Shown here piece after piece: positions 8,116-17,916 of a stretch of 64,000 nucleotides of DNA. The notes under the pieces were generated by a model, which saw only the letters and a program-made list of their open reading frames with translations, was not told where the DNA came from and made no database searches. The stretch is from KBS-83 sp051025295 (GTDB lineage Bacteria > Acidobacteriota > Terriglobia > Terriglobales > Acidobacteriaceae), in assembly GCA_051025295.1 (NCBI GenBank), contig JBMGJV010000021.1; one strand, given 5' to 3'. Made by a program: the position numbers and the translations under genes. Position 1 is the stretch's first letter. Each line of letters starts with the position of its first letter.

Positions 8116-10752
8116 ATGTCGCTTCTTGTCTCTGCGGTGCGCCGCAGCCTTCTTCTCTCGAGCGCTGTTCTCCTTGCGTGCTCTGCCTCATCGATCCACG
8201 CCCAGCGTCTGCCCGACAACGTGCGCCCGGAGCACTACACTCTCCACCTCACGCCGGATCTCGACAAGGCCACCTTCGGCGGTGATGAAACCATCGATGT
8301 ATCGCTGGCGAACGCCGCTGACACGATCACGCTGAACGCGCTCGAGATCCAGTTCCAATCTGTCACAGCGACTGCGGCAGGCAGCGCAGTAACGGCCAAA
8401 GTCACGCTGGACGAGCCGAAGCAGCAGGCCACCTTCACCTTTCCCAGGCCACTCCCGGCCGGCCCGATCAAGCTCAAAATCGCCTACACCGGCATCCTGA
8501 ACGATAAGTTGCGCGGCTTCTACTTATCCAAGGCGAATGGTCGCCGTTACGCCGTCACGCAGTTCGAGAGCACCGACGCACGGCGCGCCTTCCCCTCCTT
8601 TGACGAGCCTGGCTACAAGGCGACCTTCGCGATCACCGTGACCGCGCCGAAGGACGACATGGTGATCTCGAACGCGAACACCATCGCCGATAAGCCCGGC
8701 CCCTCTGCCGGCGAGCACACCGTGCAGTTTGCCCCGACGCCGAAAATGTCGACCTATCTCGTCGCGGTGCTCGTCGGCAACTTCGCCTGCACCTCCGGCT
8801 CGAGCGACGGCGTTCCCATCCGCGCCTGCGCCACGCCGGAACATGTGCAGTACGCACATTTCGCCGTCACTTCGGCGGAGTACATCCTCCACTACTACAA
8901 CTCCTACTTCGGCATTCGCTACCCCATGCCGAAACTCGACATGATCGGCATCCCCGACTTCGAAGCCGGCGCCATGGAAAACTTCGGGGCCATCACCTAT
9001 CGCGAGCCCGCAATGCTGGTCGACGAAAAGAACGCGCCTGAGTCGGCCCGTATGGAAGTCGCCTCCGTCATCGCGCATGAGATGGCCCATCAGTGGTTTG
9101 GAGACATGGTCACCATGGCCTGGTGGAACAACATCTGGCTGAATGAGGGCTTCGCTACCTGGATGTCGAACAAGCCGCTCGAGGCGTGGAAGCCGGAGTG
9201 GCACATCGAGGACAACGTCGCCGCCTCCTTGAACGGCGCCATGAACCTCGATTCGCAGCGCACCACGCGCACTATTCGTGCCGAGGCAAATACGCCGGAC
9301 GAAATCAATGAGATGTTCGACGGCATTACCTACCAGAAGGGCGCGTCCATTCTCCACATGGTCGAAAACTATGTAGGCGAGGAGGCGTTCCGGCAGGGCA
9401 TTCATAACTATCTGGCGGCCCACCTTTACGGAAACGCGACAGCAGAAGATTTCTGGAGCGCGCAAACCGCCAACAGCCACAAGCCCGTCGACAAGATCAT
9501 GGAGAGCTTCATCACCCAGCCGGGTGTTCCGCTGCTGACCTTCGGCAAGCGCGAAAACGGCGCCGCGTCCGTCACGCAGAGCCGCTTCTTCCTCAACCCA
9601 CAGAACGCTCCCGAACACAGCGATCAGACCTGGACCGTGCCCGTCTGCATCCTGAACGGCACAAGCGGCAAGCAGTGTGACCTGGTCAGCGGCGACCACG
9701 CCGACCTGAAGGGCTCGGACGCGACGCCCTTCTTCGCAGATCGCGGCGCCACCGGCTACTACCGCTCCGCGTACGCGCCGGAGGATTACAAGGCGATTCT
9801 TGCGCATGCCGAACAGGCGCTGAGTGCCCCCGAGCGAATCCGTTTTGCTGGCGATCAATTGGCTCTCATGCGCGCCGGTAAGCGCACCGCCGGCGACTAC
9901 CTCAGCCTCGCTGCAAGCCTCAAAGACGATAGCAGTCCAACCCTGGTCGAGAGCCTCAATGGTGGCCTCGTCACTCTATGGACACGCGTGGCATCGACAC
10001 CTGCAGAGCGGCAACAACTCTCTCGCTGGATCGTCTCCACCTATCAGCCGCGCCTCGCCAGCCTCGGCCAGCCGAGCGCTACAGACACGCCAGCGCAGCA
10101 GCAACTCCGCGCCGATCTCTTCGGCCTGCTTGGCGGGATCGCCGATGATCCCAAGGTCATCGAGCAGAGCCGCACGATCGCCACTCAGTATCTCGCCGGC
10201 TCTGGAAACGTGAACCCCACGCTCGCCGAGGCAGCTCTCGGTGTCGCGGCGAAGCACGGCGATGCGACCTTCTTCGATCTCCTGCAGAAAACCGCAGAGA
10301 CATCGAAAGATCCCGTGCTATCCACCCAAGCCCTCTACGAACTCGCGCGCTTCGACGATCCTGCTCTGAGTCGGCGTGCTCTGGACTACGCCGTCTCGGG
10401 CAAGGTGCGCAATCAGGACTCCGCGCGGCTGTTCAGCATCGCACTCCAGAACACGCAGAATCAGCAGAACACCTGGGACTACATTCAGCAGAACTGGCCG
10501 AAGGTCTCAGCACAGTTCACCACGGCCAGTGGCGGCGGCGTGGTCGCATCCACCGGTGTCTTCTGCAGTGCAGAGAAGCGCGACGAAGTGACGCAGTTCT
10601 TCGCCACGCATCAGGTCCCCTCCTCTGCCTCGGCTCTCAATCGTGCGAAGAATGCGATCAACGACTGCATCGCTCTCCGCTCGGAACAGCAGAGCAACCT
10701 GCAGCAATGGCTGTCCGCGAACTCTTCAACGGGCGCCGCTGGTCAGCGCTGA
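8116..10752 (+). CDS. Secreted M1-family zinc aminopeptidase (aminopeptidase N type)
   Basis: This 878-residue gluzincin removes N-terminal amino acids from peptides. The exopeptidase motif GAMEN is near 285-289. The zinc site HEMAH is near 321-325 with its third ligand Glu in NEGFA 18 residues later (near 344). A signal peptide (LLLSSAVLLACSASSIHA, then QRLPD) directs it to the periplasm or outside. The N-terminal beta-domain (about 30-220), thermolysin-like domain and helical C-terminal (ERAP1-C-like) domain follow in order. The ATG at 8116 is preferred over TTG at 8104 because GAGG (8106-8109) sits six bases before it. It is probably monocistronic; the downstream genes converge on it. Confidence 0.95.
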   Translation: MSLLVSAVRRSLLLSSAVLLACSASSIHAQRLPDNVRPEHYTLHLTPDLDKATFGGDETIDVSLANAADTITLNALEIQFQSVTATAAGSAVTAKVTLDEPKQQATFTFPRPLPAGPIKLKIAYTGILNDKLRGFYLSKANGRRYAVTQFESTDARRAFPSFDEPGYKATFAITVTAPKDDMVISNANTIADKPGPSAGEHTVQFAPTPKMSTYLVAVLVGNFACTSGSSDGVPIRACATPEHVQYAHFAVTSAEYILHYYNSYFGIRYPMPKLDMIGIPDFEAGAMENFGAITYREPAMLVDEKNAPESARMEVASVIAHEMAHQWFGDMVTMAWWNNIWLNEGFATWMSNKPLEAWKPEWHIEDNVAASLNGAMNLDSQRTTRTIRAEANTPDEINEMFDGITYQKGASILHMVENYVGEEAFRQGIHNYLAAHLYGNATAEDFWSAQTANSHKPVDKIMESFITQPGVPLLTFGKRENGAASVTQSRFFLNPQNAPEHSDQTWTVPVCILNGTSGKQCDLVSGDHADLKGSDATPFFADRGATGYYRSAYAPEDYKAILAHAEQALSAPERIRFAGDQLALMRAGKRTAGDYLSLAASLKDDSSPTLVESLNGGLVTLWTRVASTPAERQQLSRWIVSTYQPRLASLGQPSATDTPAQQQLRADLFGLLGGIADDPKVIEQSRTIATQYLAGSGNVNPTLAEAALGVAAKHGDATFFDLLQKTAETSKDPVLSTQALYELARFDDPALSRRALDYAVSGKVRNQDSARLFSIALQNTQNQQNTWDYIQQNWPKVSAQFTTASGGGVVASTGVFCSAEKRDEVTQFFATHQVPSSASALNRAKNAINDCIALRSEQQSNLQQWLSANSSTGAAGQR

Positions 10753-10787
10753 TCGATCAGATCACGTGGAACTTTCGCAGGGCGGCG

Positions 10788-11162
10788 TCAATGCTTCTTC
10801 TCGTCGCCCTGACCTTCCTCATGCCGTGTGCGCCAGAATGACTCCTGCACCCGCGCACGATCGTTCCCCAGCAGCTCGTTCAGTCGCTGGTGCGCCAGCG
10901 CCGCAGGCAGCTCTTCCACGCTGACCACCTCAATCCGCCGTACCTCGTGCCACGGATAAAGATACCGGCCATGCAGCAGAAAGCCGGACTCCGACCAGCT
11001 CTGCACCAGCGACTCCACTTCGTGCTTCACATCGCGCTCATGCTGGATCGGCAGTAACTCCAACGACTCGCCACTGACCAGGTGAGCACGCACTTGGGCA
11101 ATCAGCAGCACGGCCGGTTGGTGCTGTTGTTTCTCGTCCTGGGCTGAAGCAGATGTGGCCAC
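10788..11162 (-). CDS. Small soluble protein of unknown function
   Basis: A 124-residue protein I do not recognise. It has no signal peptide or membrane segment. The middle (GFLLHGRYLYPWHEVRRIEVVSVEEL) looks like a short beta-rich fold, and the C-terminus is charged with alternating Arg, Glu and Lys. It converges on the M1 peptidase, 35 bases away, and is followed upstream by the MBL-fold hydrolase on the same strand. Its coding character (biased third positions, clean frame) is good. The role is open. Confidence 0.6.
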   Translation of the reverse strand: MATSASAQDEKQQHQPAVLLIAQVRAHLVSGESLELLPIQHERDVKHEVESLVQSWSESGFLLHGRYLYPWHEVRRIEVVSVEELPAALAHQRLNELLGNDRARVQESFWRTRHEEGQGDEKKH

Positions 11163-11223
11163 TGAGACTCTCCTGTCATTTCAAGAATGCTGATGTAAGT
11201 CGAGTTCACTTCTGCAGTGCAGC

Positions 11224-12039
11224 TCAGGCGACCTCGGGATGTCGTCTGTTCTCAGGCACAGCCGCCGTATCGAATCCGCGCGCCAGCCCATGCAACTGCT
11301 CCGTCGCCGCTTCACCTGCCAGCGGCTTCCCATGCCCCGGTGCAAGGATTGCCGGCTCCAGCATCGCGAGCTTCGCGACCGAGGCCTTCGCGGCCTCCCA
11401 GTTAGACGTGAAGTACGCGGGCGGCCCGTGCAACTCCGGCGATTGCGTCACCGCAGCCTCGAAGAACGCTTCCGGCTTCGTCGTGCAGAAGGCGTCGCCA
11501 GGGAGCAGGCAGCGATCCTCTGCGCGGAAAAAAGAAACGTGTCCCGGCGTATGTCCAGGCGTCTCGATCACCTGCCATCCGGCTAACTCCGGTATCTCCC
11601 CGCTCACCGGAATCTCGCGCAGGCGCGTGCCCAGGTCGACCGGGCCACGCGGATACAGCGGGGATAGCAGAGACATCGCGCCCCCACCCGCACCCACGTT
11701 CGGCGCCGGATACTCATGCCGCCCCGTCAGGTACGGAAACTCCAGCGCGTGCGCATAGATCGGCACATCCCAGTGCTGCATCAACTCTGGCGCGGCGCTC
11801 ACATGGTCGAAGTGGCCATGCGTCAGCACCAGAGCATCCGGTGGCCTTGAGTAAGTGTGCTCTGCCCAGTGACGAATCCGACTCGCACTCCCCGGAATGC
11901 CGGCATCGATCAGCGTCCAGGAGCCATCCGGGCGAGAGATGCCGAACACATTCACAAACACAATGCGCAAACCGCGCACGCCCGCCGCAATCCGGTCGAG
12001 GGGAACTACCTCACTGTCCTGAACCCTATAGCCGTCCAT
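11224..12039 (-). CDS. MBL-fold metallo-hydrolase
   Basis: A 271-residue metallo-beta-lactamase-fold protein. The metal-binding motif THGHFDH is near 74-80. It is followed by the ligand His in ETPGHTPGHVSFF near 160, the ligand Asp in LLPGDAF near 177, and the C-terminal His in APGHGKPL. Such enzymes hydrolyse thioesters, lactones or similar substrates with a di-metal centre; the family is too broad to name one. There is no signal peptide, so it is cytosolic. A GAGG sits five bases upstream of the ATG. The small unknown gene at 10788-11162 follows on the same strand after about 60 bases and may be co-transcribed. Confidence 0.9.
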   Translation of the reverse strand: MDGYRVQDSEVVPLDRIAAGVRGLRIVFVNVFGISRPDGSWTLIDAGIPGSASRIRHWAEHTYSRPPDALVLTHGHFDHVSAAPELMQHWDVPIYAHALEFPYLTGRHEYPAPNVGAGGGAMSLLSPLYPRGPVDLGTRLREIPVSGEIPELAGWQVIETPGHTPGHVSFFRAEDRCLLPGDAFCTTKPEAFFEAAVTQSPELHGPPAYFTSNWEAAKASVAKLAMLEPAILAPGHGKPLAGEAATEQLHGLARGFDTAAVPENRRHPEVA

Positions 12040-12818
12040 AGCTACCTCTGCTAGCTACGATGCGGCTGCGTTCTCTTGAGAGACGCCGCGGTCTGCTGCG
12101 GGTGTGGACTGGACGGAAGATCGAACTGCATAAGGGTGATGCGGACCCGCTTGGGTTAGTCAGCAGCTCTCGGCTCGGCCTAGAAGTGTGCTCCACGCAA
12201 TCGAGCAGTTCCTGCGTACTACTCGCAGCAACACCCGTGCCTTCACCAGCGACACAGAGTCCGCCATCGCTGCGTCCGTCCCATGGCTCATGGTGTGGCG
12301 TTCCGTTCGCGCATGCGTCCGGCGATGACCTCGACTCCCGGTATCGCCTGCCGCGCGATGTGCCGCTCTCTCGGAGCTCGGCTCGCCGAGTGCCTCGTTG
12401 AAGCTGGCCGCCTCCGGTCCGTAAGACTCACCAGGCCGGACAGCGCGAGATTTGCGAAGCAGAATCAGCATGACCACGCCCGCCTGCCGGAGAGGTCTCT
12501 CTCCCGTGCTCCTATTGCATAGGATGCACATGAAAGCCGCGTAAAGTCTGGCGAGAAATGCCATTCCGGCGGTTCCATCTTGAAAATGTGCTCGTCGTTG
12601 CGACGTAATTCGTGCTCGCTTCGAGCGCACGCATGTCAGAAGTACGCAGCACGCGAGTAACACGTGTAACTTTGGCGGGGGCTCCTGCGAGAGACAGCAC
12701 AGAAACGGTGTAGAAGATTTACGGATCGCTCCGCACGCACTCAGTCATCGTCGTCTGAACAGGTTTGCAGACGCGATCGTGGATTCTCGGTATTGGTGCG
12801 GATAGATAAGGAGAGGGC
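12040..12818. other. Intergenic stretch with no supported gene
   Basis: About 780 bases between the MBL hydrolase and tRNA-Pro. A minus-strand frame (12160-12663) is open, but it has no ribosome-binding site, no recognisable domain and a composition rich in Arg and Ser like an out-of-frame reading. No clear promoter, repeat or terminator was seen. It may hold decayed coding sequence. Confidence 0.4.
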
Positions 12819-12895
12819 TGGTCGGGGCGGAGGGATTCGAACCCCCGACCCTCTGCTCCCAAAGCAGATGCGCTACCAGACTGCGCTACGCCCCG
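12819..12895 (-). tRNA. tRNA-Pro (anticodon TGG)
   Basis: The minus strand folds as a full cloverleaf. The acceptor is CGGGGCG pairing CGCCCCG, the anticodon stem TCTGC/GCAGA encloses loop TTTGGGA (anticodon TGG at 12859-12861), and the T-arm is GGGGG TTCGAAT CCCTC. The discriminator A and an encoded CCA lie at 12819-12822. It reads CCA and, by wobble, other proline codons. Confidence 0.97.
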
Positions 12896-12905
12896 ACGCA
12901 ATGCG

Positions 12906-12911
12906 ATTGTA
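12906..12911 (-). promoter_or_regulatory. -10 box of tRNA-Pro (TACAAT)
   Basis: TACAAT on the minus strand lies ten bases upstream of the tRNA 5' end. The same hexamer precedes the other two tRNA genes of this window. No convincing -35 box is visible. Confidence 0.5.
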
Positions 12912-12940
12912 CCAAGCCCTCCACGCAAGTCCGTCATACC

Positions 12941-15900
12941 ATGGGGTGGGCCTCGGCCCTTCGGAGATCGCTGCTCTTGTCGTTTGCCCGCCCAACATCC
13001 TTTCTCTCCCGCCTCGTTCGCCTCCCGCGCGTCACGCTTCTCCCGCTCTGCTTCGTGGCCTGCTGCCCGCTCTCCCTCGCGGCCCAGGGCAACTCGATCC
13101 ACTGGCGAGGCACCGTCACTCGGGCCGATGCCGCACCTGCCTCTGGCGCACCTCTCTCCCAACTGATCGTCGAACTCACTACCGCGGACCGCCACTTCCG
13201 CGCGGACGTCGCCCCTGACGGTCACTTCTTGTTTGAGACTCTGCAGCCCGGCACCTATCACCTTCGCGTGCTCGATCACGGCCGCAGTGAGGATGCCGCG
13301 GCGCCCCTCGTTCTGTCAGAGCAGCCTACCCCCGCTGCGCTGACCCTCTCTGCGAACGGTGTGCTCACCTTCGTCCTGCAGCCGCGAGACTCCGCAAGGA
13401 GTGGGGGCGAGAATCTCTCGAGTGACAAGGTCAGCGAGATCCCGCTCAATAAGCGCGACTTCGGACAGCTTCTCCTCCTCGCTGCCGGTACATCGACAGA
13501 TACGAATGGCGCCGCGAACTACACGCAGCAGTTCGCCATCAACGGTCAGCGCGGCGTTGAAGCGACCTTCGCGCTCGACGGTGCCGACGCGAGCGATCCC
13601 GAACTCGGCGGCGCTACCTTCACCAACTTCAATGTGGATGCCGTGCAGGAGATCCAGTCCACCTCTGGCTGGATGCCGGCAGAGATCGGTCGCGGCGCTG
13701 CCGGATACACCAACGTCGTCACGCGCTCCGGCACCGACGCGCTGCACGGCTCCGTCTTCGAGTTCCTGCGAAACTCGGCGCTCGATGCCCGCAACTACTT
13801 CGATTTCCCGTCGCCCACCAACCCGGGGCGCATCCCGCCATTCCGCCGCAACGAGTTCGGCTTCACCAACGGCGGTCCGGTGTGGCTGGGTCGCCTCTAT
13901 GACGGCCGCAAGCGGACATACTACTTCGGTGAGTACCAGGGCTTTCGCCAGGTGCTCGGCACCACGCAGGTATTTCCCGTGCCCACCGCTGACGAGCGTG
14001 CCGGCCTCGATAGCACCGCCTACCCCGGCGACACGCTCATCGTTCCCGTGGACCCCGCCATCGCGCAAGTCCTGGCTCGCTATCCGCTTCCGAACTACTC
14101 GCAGGGGGCATACGGTGTGCACACGCACGCCACCTCCTCCAAGGTGACCACCAACGCCAATCAGTTCTCGGTGCGTGTCGATCACCAGGCCGGTGCCAAC
14201 CACTTCTTCGGTCGCGTCTCGTTCGACAACCTCACCGGCCCCACCACCAATCCCGACCAGACCGTGCTCGATCCCACCTTCGGCATCCAGTATGTCGACC
14301 GCCAGCGCAACCTCGCCTTCGACTGGACGCGCAGTGTGGGCAAGCAGTGGCTGTTCGACACGATGTTCAGCATCACGCGCACCACGCCGCAATTCGTCAC
14401 GCCCAACCAGACAGATCCCGCCGTCAAGTTCAACGACAGCCTCTATGAGGCCTTCAACGTGGCTGGCGGCTCCGTCATCGCCGCGTTCAACAACCTGTTC
14501 GCACTGCGCGAGAGCGTCGCGTACACCACACCCCGGCACGCCTGGCGCTTCGGTGGAGAGGTGCGTCTGAACCGCGACACCACTTACTTCGGCACCAGCC
14601 CCAACGGTGAGTACGACTTCGGCGGCGGCACCGCATATGCCCGCTCCGAGCTCGTCTCCGCCAGCGGCGCGCATGTCATTCATCCAGGCGATCCGCTGCC
14701 GGACACGCTCTCCGCCTTTCTCAGTGGCAGCCCCTTCGCCTACACGCGTGCGCTTGCGCCTTCGTACTTCTCGAACGGTTCGCACATCGGTCCCGCAGCC
14801 ATCAATCGCAACGCGTGGGACATCTACGTGCAGGACGCCTGGAAGATCAGCCCAACCCTCGTGCTCAACTACGGCTTGCGCTACGAGTACTACTCGCCCA
14901 TCGAAGAGCGCGCCCACCGCACCTCATCGATTCGCCAGGCAAACACGCCGCCCGGTCAGGCCTTCGTCGTCAACCCGCAGCCCGGCTACGTCAGCGACAG
15001 ATACGGATGGGCCCCGCGCGTGCAGCTTGACTGGCGCGCCACCCCGAAGACCACAGTCCACGCAGGCGGCGGCCTCACCACCATCCCGCCCAACATCTGG
15101 CAGGACAACATGCTGACCGGCAGCACGCCCTTCGTCATCTACCCGCGCATCACGTCAACGCCCGGCGTCCCCGTGCCTTACGGATTTCAGATCGAGCCCG
15201 GCCAACTGCCTCGCGCCTACAGCACCTCGGGCCAGGATCTCTTTCCCAACAACAATCCCAAGGCAGTCGCGCCCAACACGCCGATGGATGTGGACCGCTA
15301 CGAGCGTGATGTCGCCGCCGTGCTGCCCAGCCATCAGATCGCGCCGCTCAACGTGGCCGGCATCGACCGCAACTTCGGCAACGCCTATCTCAGCACCTGG
15401 ACGCTCGCCGTCGAACGAGCCATCGGTGGACTCACGGCCAACGCCGCGTATGTCGGCACGACTGCAGTTCACCTCGCGCGATCCAGCTTTCCCAACGGCT
15501 ATCCCGGTGCCGACCAGGCATTCGCGCCCTACACGGAGTTCGACAACACCGGCAACGTTGCCGGTGGCTTCGGCACAGAGATGATCATCACCTCCACCTC
15601 GCACTCCGACTACCACGCACTGCAGACGTCGTTGCAGGGAACCGTGCCGCACGGTGGCCCGGGCGTGCAGGCCAGCTACACCTGGTCGAAGTCCATCGAC
15701 GACGTCAGCGCCGTTACCGGGGGCTTTGTCGCCGGCGCCTCCGGACCCGTCGCTCAGGCGCTCCCGCAGAACCCCTTCGACACGCATAGTGAGAAGGGCC
15801 CGTCCACCTTCGACGTCGCGCATACCTTCACGCTCAGTGCGGCACAGGATCTACGACTCGAACGCGCAGCACTGCTCTCGCATGTGCCTCGCAAGCTCAC

Positions 15901-16417
15901 CAAGGGCTGGGAGCTGCTCAGCATCTCGACCATCACCAGCGGCGCACCGTTCACCATCTACTCTGGCGTGCAGCAGACCGGCGTCGGCTCCAACGGTGTC
16001 GATCGGCCAGACCAGGTGGCGAAGCCGCATCTCTCGTCGGCCGGCGGATCGCAGCGTCGCCGCGAAGACTACTTCGGCCGCGGTGAGCAGAACACCTCCT
16101 TCTTCTCTCTCCCCGTCCATTTGCCCGGCGGCACGGGTCCGAACGCAGGTCGCTTCGGAGCACTCGCACGCAACAGCTTCCGCGGTCCTGCGTATTACGA
16201 CTTCGATTACTCGCTCATCAAGGACACGCCCCTCGGCACACGCCGTGGCGGGTCCGAGCTGACCGTGCTGCAGTTCCGCGCAGAGTTCTTCAACCTCTTC
16301 AACATCGCGAACCTCGGGCTGCCCGCCAACGTGCTCGCAGGCTCTGGCTTCGGCGTCATCAGCCGGACCGCAGGCACATCGCGACAGATTCAGTTCTCGC
16401 TCAAGCTGCTCTACTAG
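12941..16417 (+). CDS. Oar-like TonB-dependent outer-membrane receptor with carboxypeptidase-regulatory domain
   Basis: A 1158-residue outer-membrane protein. A long basic N-terminus and hydrophobic core ending in LAAQG form the signal peptide (about 1-48). A carboxypeptidase-regulatory-like beta-sandwich follows (about 50-135), then a plug domain (about 150-270, with FAINGQRGVEATFALDGADA). The rest is a large beta-barrel rich in Tyr/Asn/Gly that ends in the outer-membrane terminal aromatic (SLKLLY). Acidobacteria carry many such receptors, thought to import glycans, peptides or siderophores; the ligand here is unknown. The ATG at 12941 has no good Shine-Dalgarno. An in-frame TTG at 12977 behind GGAG is an alternative that keeps the signal peptide. 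Confidence 0.9.
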   Translation: MGWASALRRSLLLSFARPTSFLSRLVRLPRVTLLPLCFVACCPLSLAAQGNSIHWRGTVTRADAAPASGAPLSQLIVELTTADRHFRADVAPDGHFLFETLQPGTYHLRVLDHGRSEDAAAPLVLSEQPTPAALTLSANGVLTFVLQPRDSARSGGENLSSDKVSEIPLNKRDFGQLLLLAAGTSTDTNGAANYTQQFAINGQRGVEATFALDGADASDPELGGATFTNFNVDAVQEIQSTSGWMPAEIGRGAAGYTNVVTRSGTDALHGSVFEFLRNSALDARNYFDFPSPTNPGRIPPFRRNEFGFTNGGPVWLGRLYDGRKRTYYFGEYQGFRQVLGTTQVFPVPTADERAGLDSTAYPGDTLIVPVDPAIAQVLARYPLPNYSQGAYGVHTHATSSKVTTNANQFSVRVDHQAGANHFFGRVSFDNLTGPTTNPDQTVLDPTFGIQYVDRQRNLAFDWTRSVGKQWLFDTMFSITRTTPQFVTPNQTDPAVKFNDSLYEAFNVAGGSVIAAFNNLFALRESVAYTTPRHAWRFGGEVRLNRDTTYFGTSPNGEYDFGGGTAYARSELVSASGAHVIHPGDPLPDTLSAFLSGSPFAYTRALAPSYFSNGSHIGPAAINRNAWDIYVQDAWKISPTLVLNYGLRYEYYSPIEERAHRTSSIRQANTPPGQAFVVNPQPGYVSDRYGWAPRVQLDWRATPKTTVHAGGGLTTIPPNIWQDNMLTGSTPFVIYPRITSTPGVPVPYGFQIEPGQLPRAYSTSGQDLFPNNNPKAVAPNTPMDVDRYERDVAAVLPSHQIAPLNVAGIDRNFGNAYLSTWTLAVERAIGGLTANAAYVGTTAVHLARSSFPNGYPGADQAFAPYTEFDNTGNVAGGFGTEMIITSTSHSDYHALQTSLQGTVPHGGPGVQASYTWSKSIDDVSAVTGGFVAGASGPVAQALPQNPFDTHSEKGPSTFDVAHTFTLSAAQDLRLERAALLSHVPRKLTKGWELLSISTITSGAPFTIYSGVQQTGVGSNGVDRPDQVAKPHLSSAGGSQRRREDYFGRGEQNTSFFSLPVHLPGGTGPNAGRFGALARNSFRGPAYYDFDYSLIKDTPLGTRRGGSELTVLQFRAEFFNLFNIANLGLPANVLAGSGFGVISRTAGTSRQIQFSLKLLY

Positions 16418-16424
16418 CGCTGCG

Positions 16425-16988
16425 TCACCGCACCTGCAGCCCGAACGCAAGGTGCAGCAACCACGCAAGCACCAGCACCGGCACCGCCAGAATCGCGCAC
16501 ACCAGCAGCCCGATCCCAGCCAGGAACAGCCAGTCGCTCGCGTGATGTTGCCGCGGCTGCTCCAGGTGGCGGACGAGCAGCGCGTAGTTGCGCCGGTTCG
16601 CCTTCCACGCGATATCGAACGCATCGCCGAGGAAGGGAATCGCGCCGATAATCACATCGAGCGCGAGGTTCAGCAACATGCGCGCGATCGTGACATACGC
16701 CGCACCGCGCACCCACGCTGCGATGATGATGACCGTCGACGCCAGCCCCGCGACCACATCGCCGATCCCCGGAACGAGCCCGATAATTCCGTCCAGACCA
16801 AACCGGATCGTCGTGCCCGGAATGCGAAACCACGTGTCCAGCGCGCGGCTCAGCAGGTCCAGATTCTCATCGCGAAACAGTCTGTCGGCACCGCTGCCAA
16901 GCCGGCCAGCGGCTCGGCTCCCGTCCGGCACATCCGCTCGACGAGTAGGCGGAAAAATCTCGGGATCCGGCTCGGATTGCGCTCGCAT
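16425..16988 (-). CDS. DUF4112 membrane protein
   Basis: A 187-residue inner-membrane protein of the DUF4112 family, function unknown. The family signature LDTWFRIPGTTIRFGLDGIIGLVPGIGD is visible in parts: WFRIPGTTIRFGLD, then GLVPGIGDVVAG. A second half-repeat IIGAIPFLGDAFDIAWKANRRN follows, and then two C-terminal membrane helices. The frame stays open upstream through the tRNA-His gene. AAAAGG at 16995-17000 abuts the ATG at 16994 but lies six bases from the ATG at 16988, so the latter is taken. It converges on the TonB receptor with seven bases between stops. Confidence 0.87.
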   Translation of the reverse strand: MRAQSEPDPEIFPPTRRADVPDGSRAAGRLGSGADRLFRDENLDLLSRALDTWFRIPGTTIRFGLDGIIGLVPGIGDVVAGLASTVIIIAAWVRGAAYVTIARMLLNLALDVIIGAIPFLGDAFDIAWKANRRNYALLVRHLEQPRQHHASDWLFLAGIGLLVCAILAVPVLVLAWLLHLAFGLQVR

Positions 16989-16994
16989 TAGCAT

Positions 16995-17000
16995 CCTTTT
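16995..17000 (-). promoter_or_regulatory. Shine-Dalgarno deciding the DUF4112 start
   Basis: AAAAGG on the minus strand, six bases from the ATG at 16988 and adjacent to the ATG at 16994. It rules out the longer frame that would overlap tRNA-His. Confidence 0.6.
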
Positions 17001-17051
17001 CTGCGCTCCTGGCGAAGCCCGCAAGGCTTCGGAGCGCCCCGCAGCCGATGT

Positions 17052-17057
17052 TACAAT
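17052..17057 (+). promoter_or_regulatory. -10 box of tRNA-His (TACAAT)
   Basis: TACAAT 26 bases upstream of the tRNA 5' end, followed by CGC as at tRNA-Pro. The -35 region is not obvious. Confidence 0.45.
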
Positions 17058-17083
17058 CGCAGAGTTGCGACGCGAAACGTCAC

Positions 17084-17159
17084 GGCGGCTATAGTTCAGT
17101 GGCAGAACACCGGTCTGTGGCACCGGGTGTCGTGGGTTCGATCCCCACTAGCCGCCCCA
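17084..17159 (+). tRNA. tRNA-His (anticodon GTG)
   Basis: An eight-base-pair acceptor stem (GGCGGCTA with TAGCCGCC), including the extra G(-1):C73 pair that marks tRNA-His, followed by an encoded CCA at 17157-17159. The anticodon loop CTGTGGC gives GTG at 17117-17119. The T-arm is GTGGG TTCGATC CCCAC. Confidence 0.97.
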
Positions 17160-17172
17160 ACACCCCTCCCAA

Positions 17173-17916
17173 ATGCCTGACACCTCGCACCGCGTCTACG
17201 CTGGCACCTCCGGCTGGGCCTACGCGAGCTGGAAGCCGGGCTTCTATCCGCCCAAAACACCCGCGGCGAAGATGCTGCCCTGGTACGCCTCCCAACTCAA
17301 CTCGGTCGAGGTGAACTTCACCTTCCGCCAACTGCCGTCTGGCCAGCAACTCACCAACTGGCTCGATGCCGCCGGCGAACACTTCCGCTTCAGCTTCAAG
17401 GCCCCGCAAAGCATCACGCATCTCAAGCGCCTGCGTGAATGCGACGAGGCGCTGGCCGCCCTCTCCGGCGCGCTCGCCCCCGCCGCTCAGGCCGGCAAAA
17501 TGGGCATCGTGCTCTTTCAACTCCCGCCGAACTTCCGCGCCGATCTTGAACGGCTGCAAGGCTTCCTCGCCGACCTCGCGCGCCATCCCATCCAGGCCGC
17601 ATTTGAATTCCGTCACCCCTCCTGGTTCGATGAGCCCGTCTTTCAGGCGCTCGAGTCGGCAGGCGTTGCTGTATGTATCGCCGAGAGTGACGAATTGCAG
17701 ACTCCGCCCCGCCGCACCGCGGAGTTCACCTGCTACCGCCTGCGCCGCTCCACCTACTCTGAAGCAGACCTCTCCCGCATCGCGCGTCAGCTCACCGCCG
17801 ATGCCACGCGCGGCAACGTGTATGCCTACTTCATGCACGAGGACGCTCCCGACGGCCCACTCCGCGCGCGCGCCGTGCTCGAAAGCATCCGCGCCGAGGC
17901 GATCCGCGCCCGATGA
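17173..17916 (+). CDS. DUF72 (YecE-type) protein
   Basis: A 247-residue protein of the DUF72/YecE family, a TIM-barrel-like fold of unknown function. The family N-terminus is clear (VYAGTSGWAYASWKPGFYP, then FTFRQLPS), as are FRFSFKAPQSITHLKRL, ILFQLPPNFRAD and the conserved FEFRHPSW. The C-terminal YAYFMHED region matches the usual YVYFNN-type motif. It starts 13 bases after tRNA-His. Its stop overlaps the ATG of the following hydrolase by four bases, so the two genes and the next one form an operon. Confidence 0.9.
   Translation: MPDTSHRVYAGTSGWAYASWKPGFYPPKTPAAKMLPWYASQLNSVEVNFTFRQLPSGQQLTNWLDAAGEHFRFSFKAPQSITHLKRLRECDEALAALSGALAPAAQAGKMGIVLFQLPPNFRADLERLQGFLADLARHPIQAAFEFRHPSWFDEPVFQALESAGVAVCIAESDELQTPPRRTAEFTCYRLRRSTYSEADLSRIARQLTADATRGNVYAYFMHEDAPDGPLRARAVLESIRAEAIRAR

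Noticed and set aside
12160..12663. Minus-strand open frame of 167 codons between the MBL hydrolase and tRNA-Pro
   Set aside because: No ribosome-binding site, no recognisable domain, Arg/Ser-rich composition as in out-of-frame readings of GC-rich DNA. Left as unassigned DNA.
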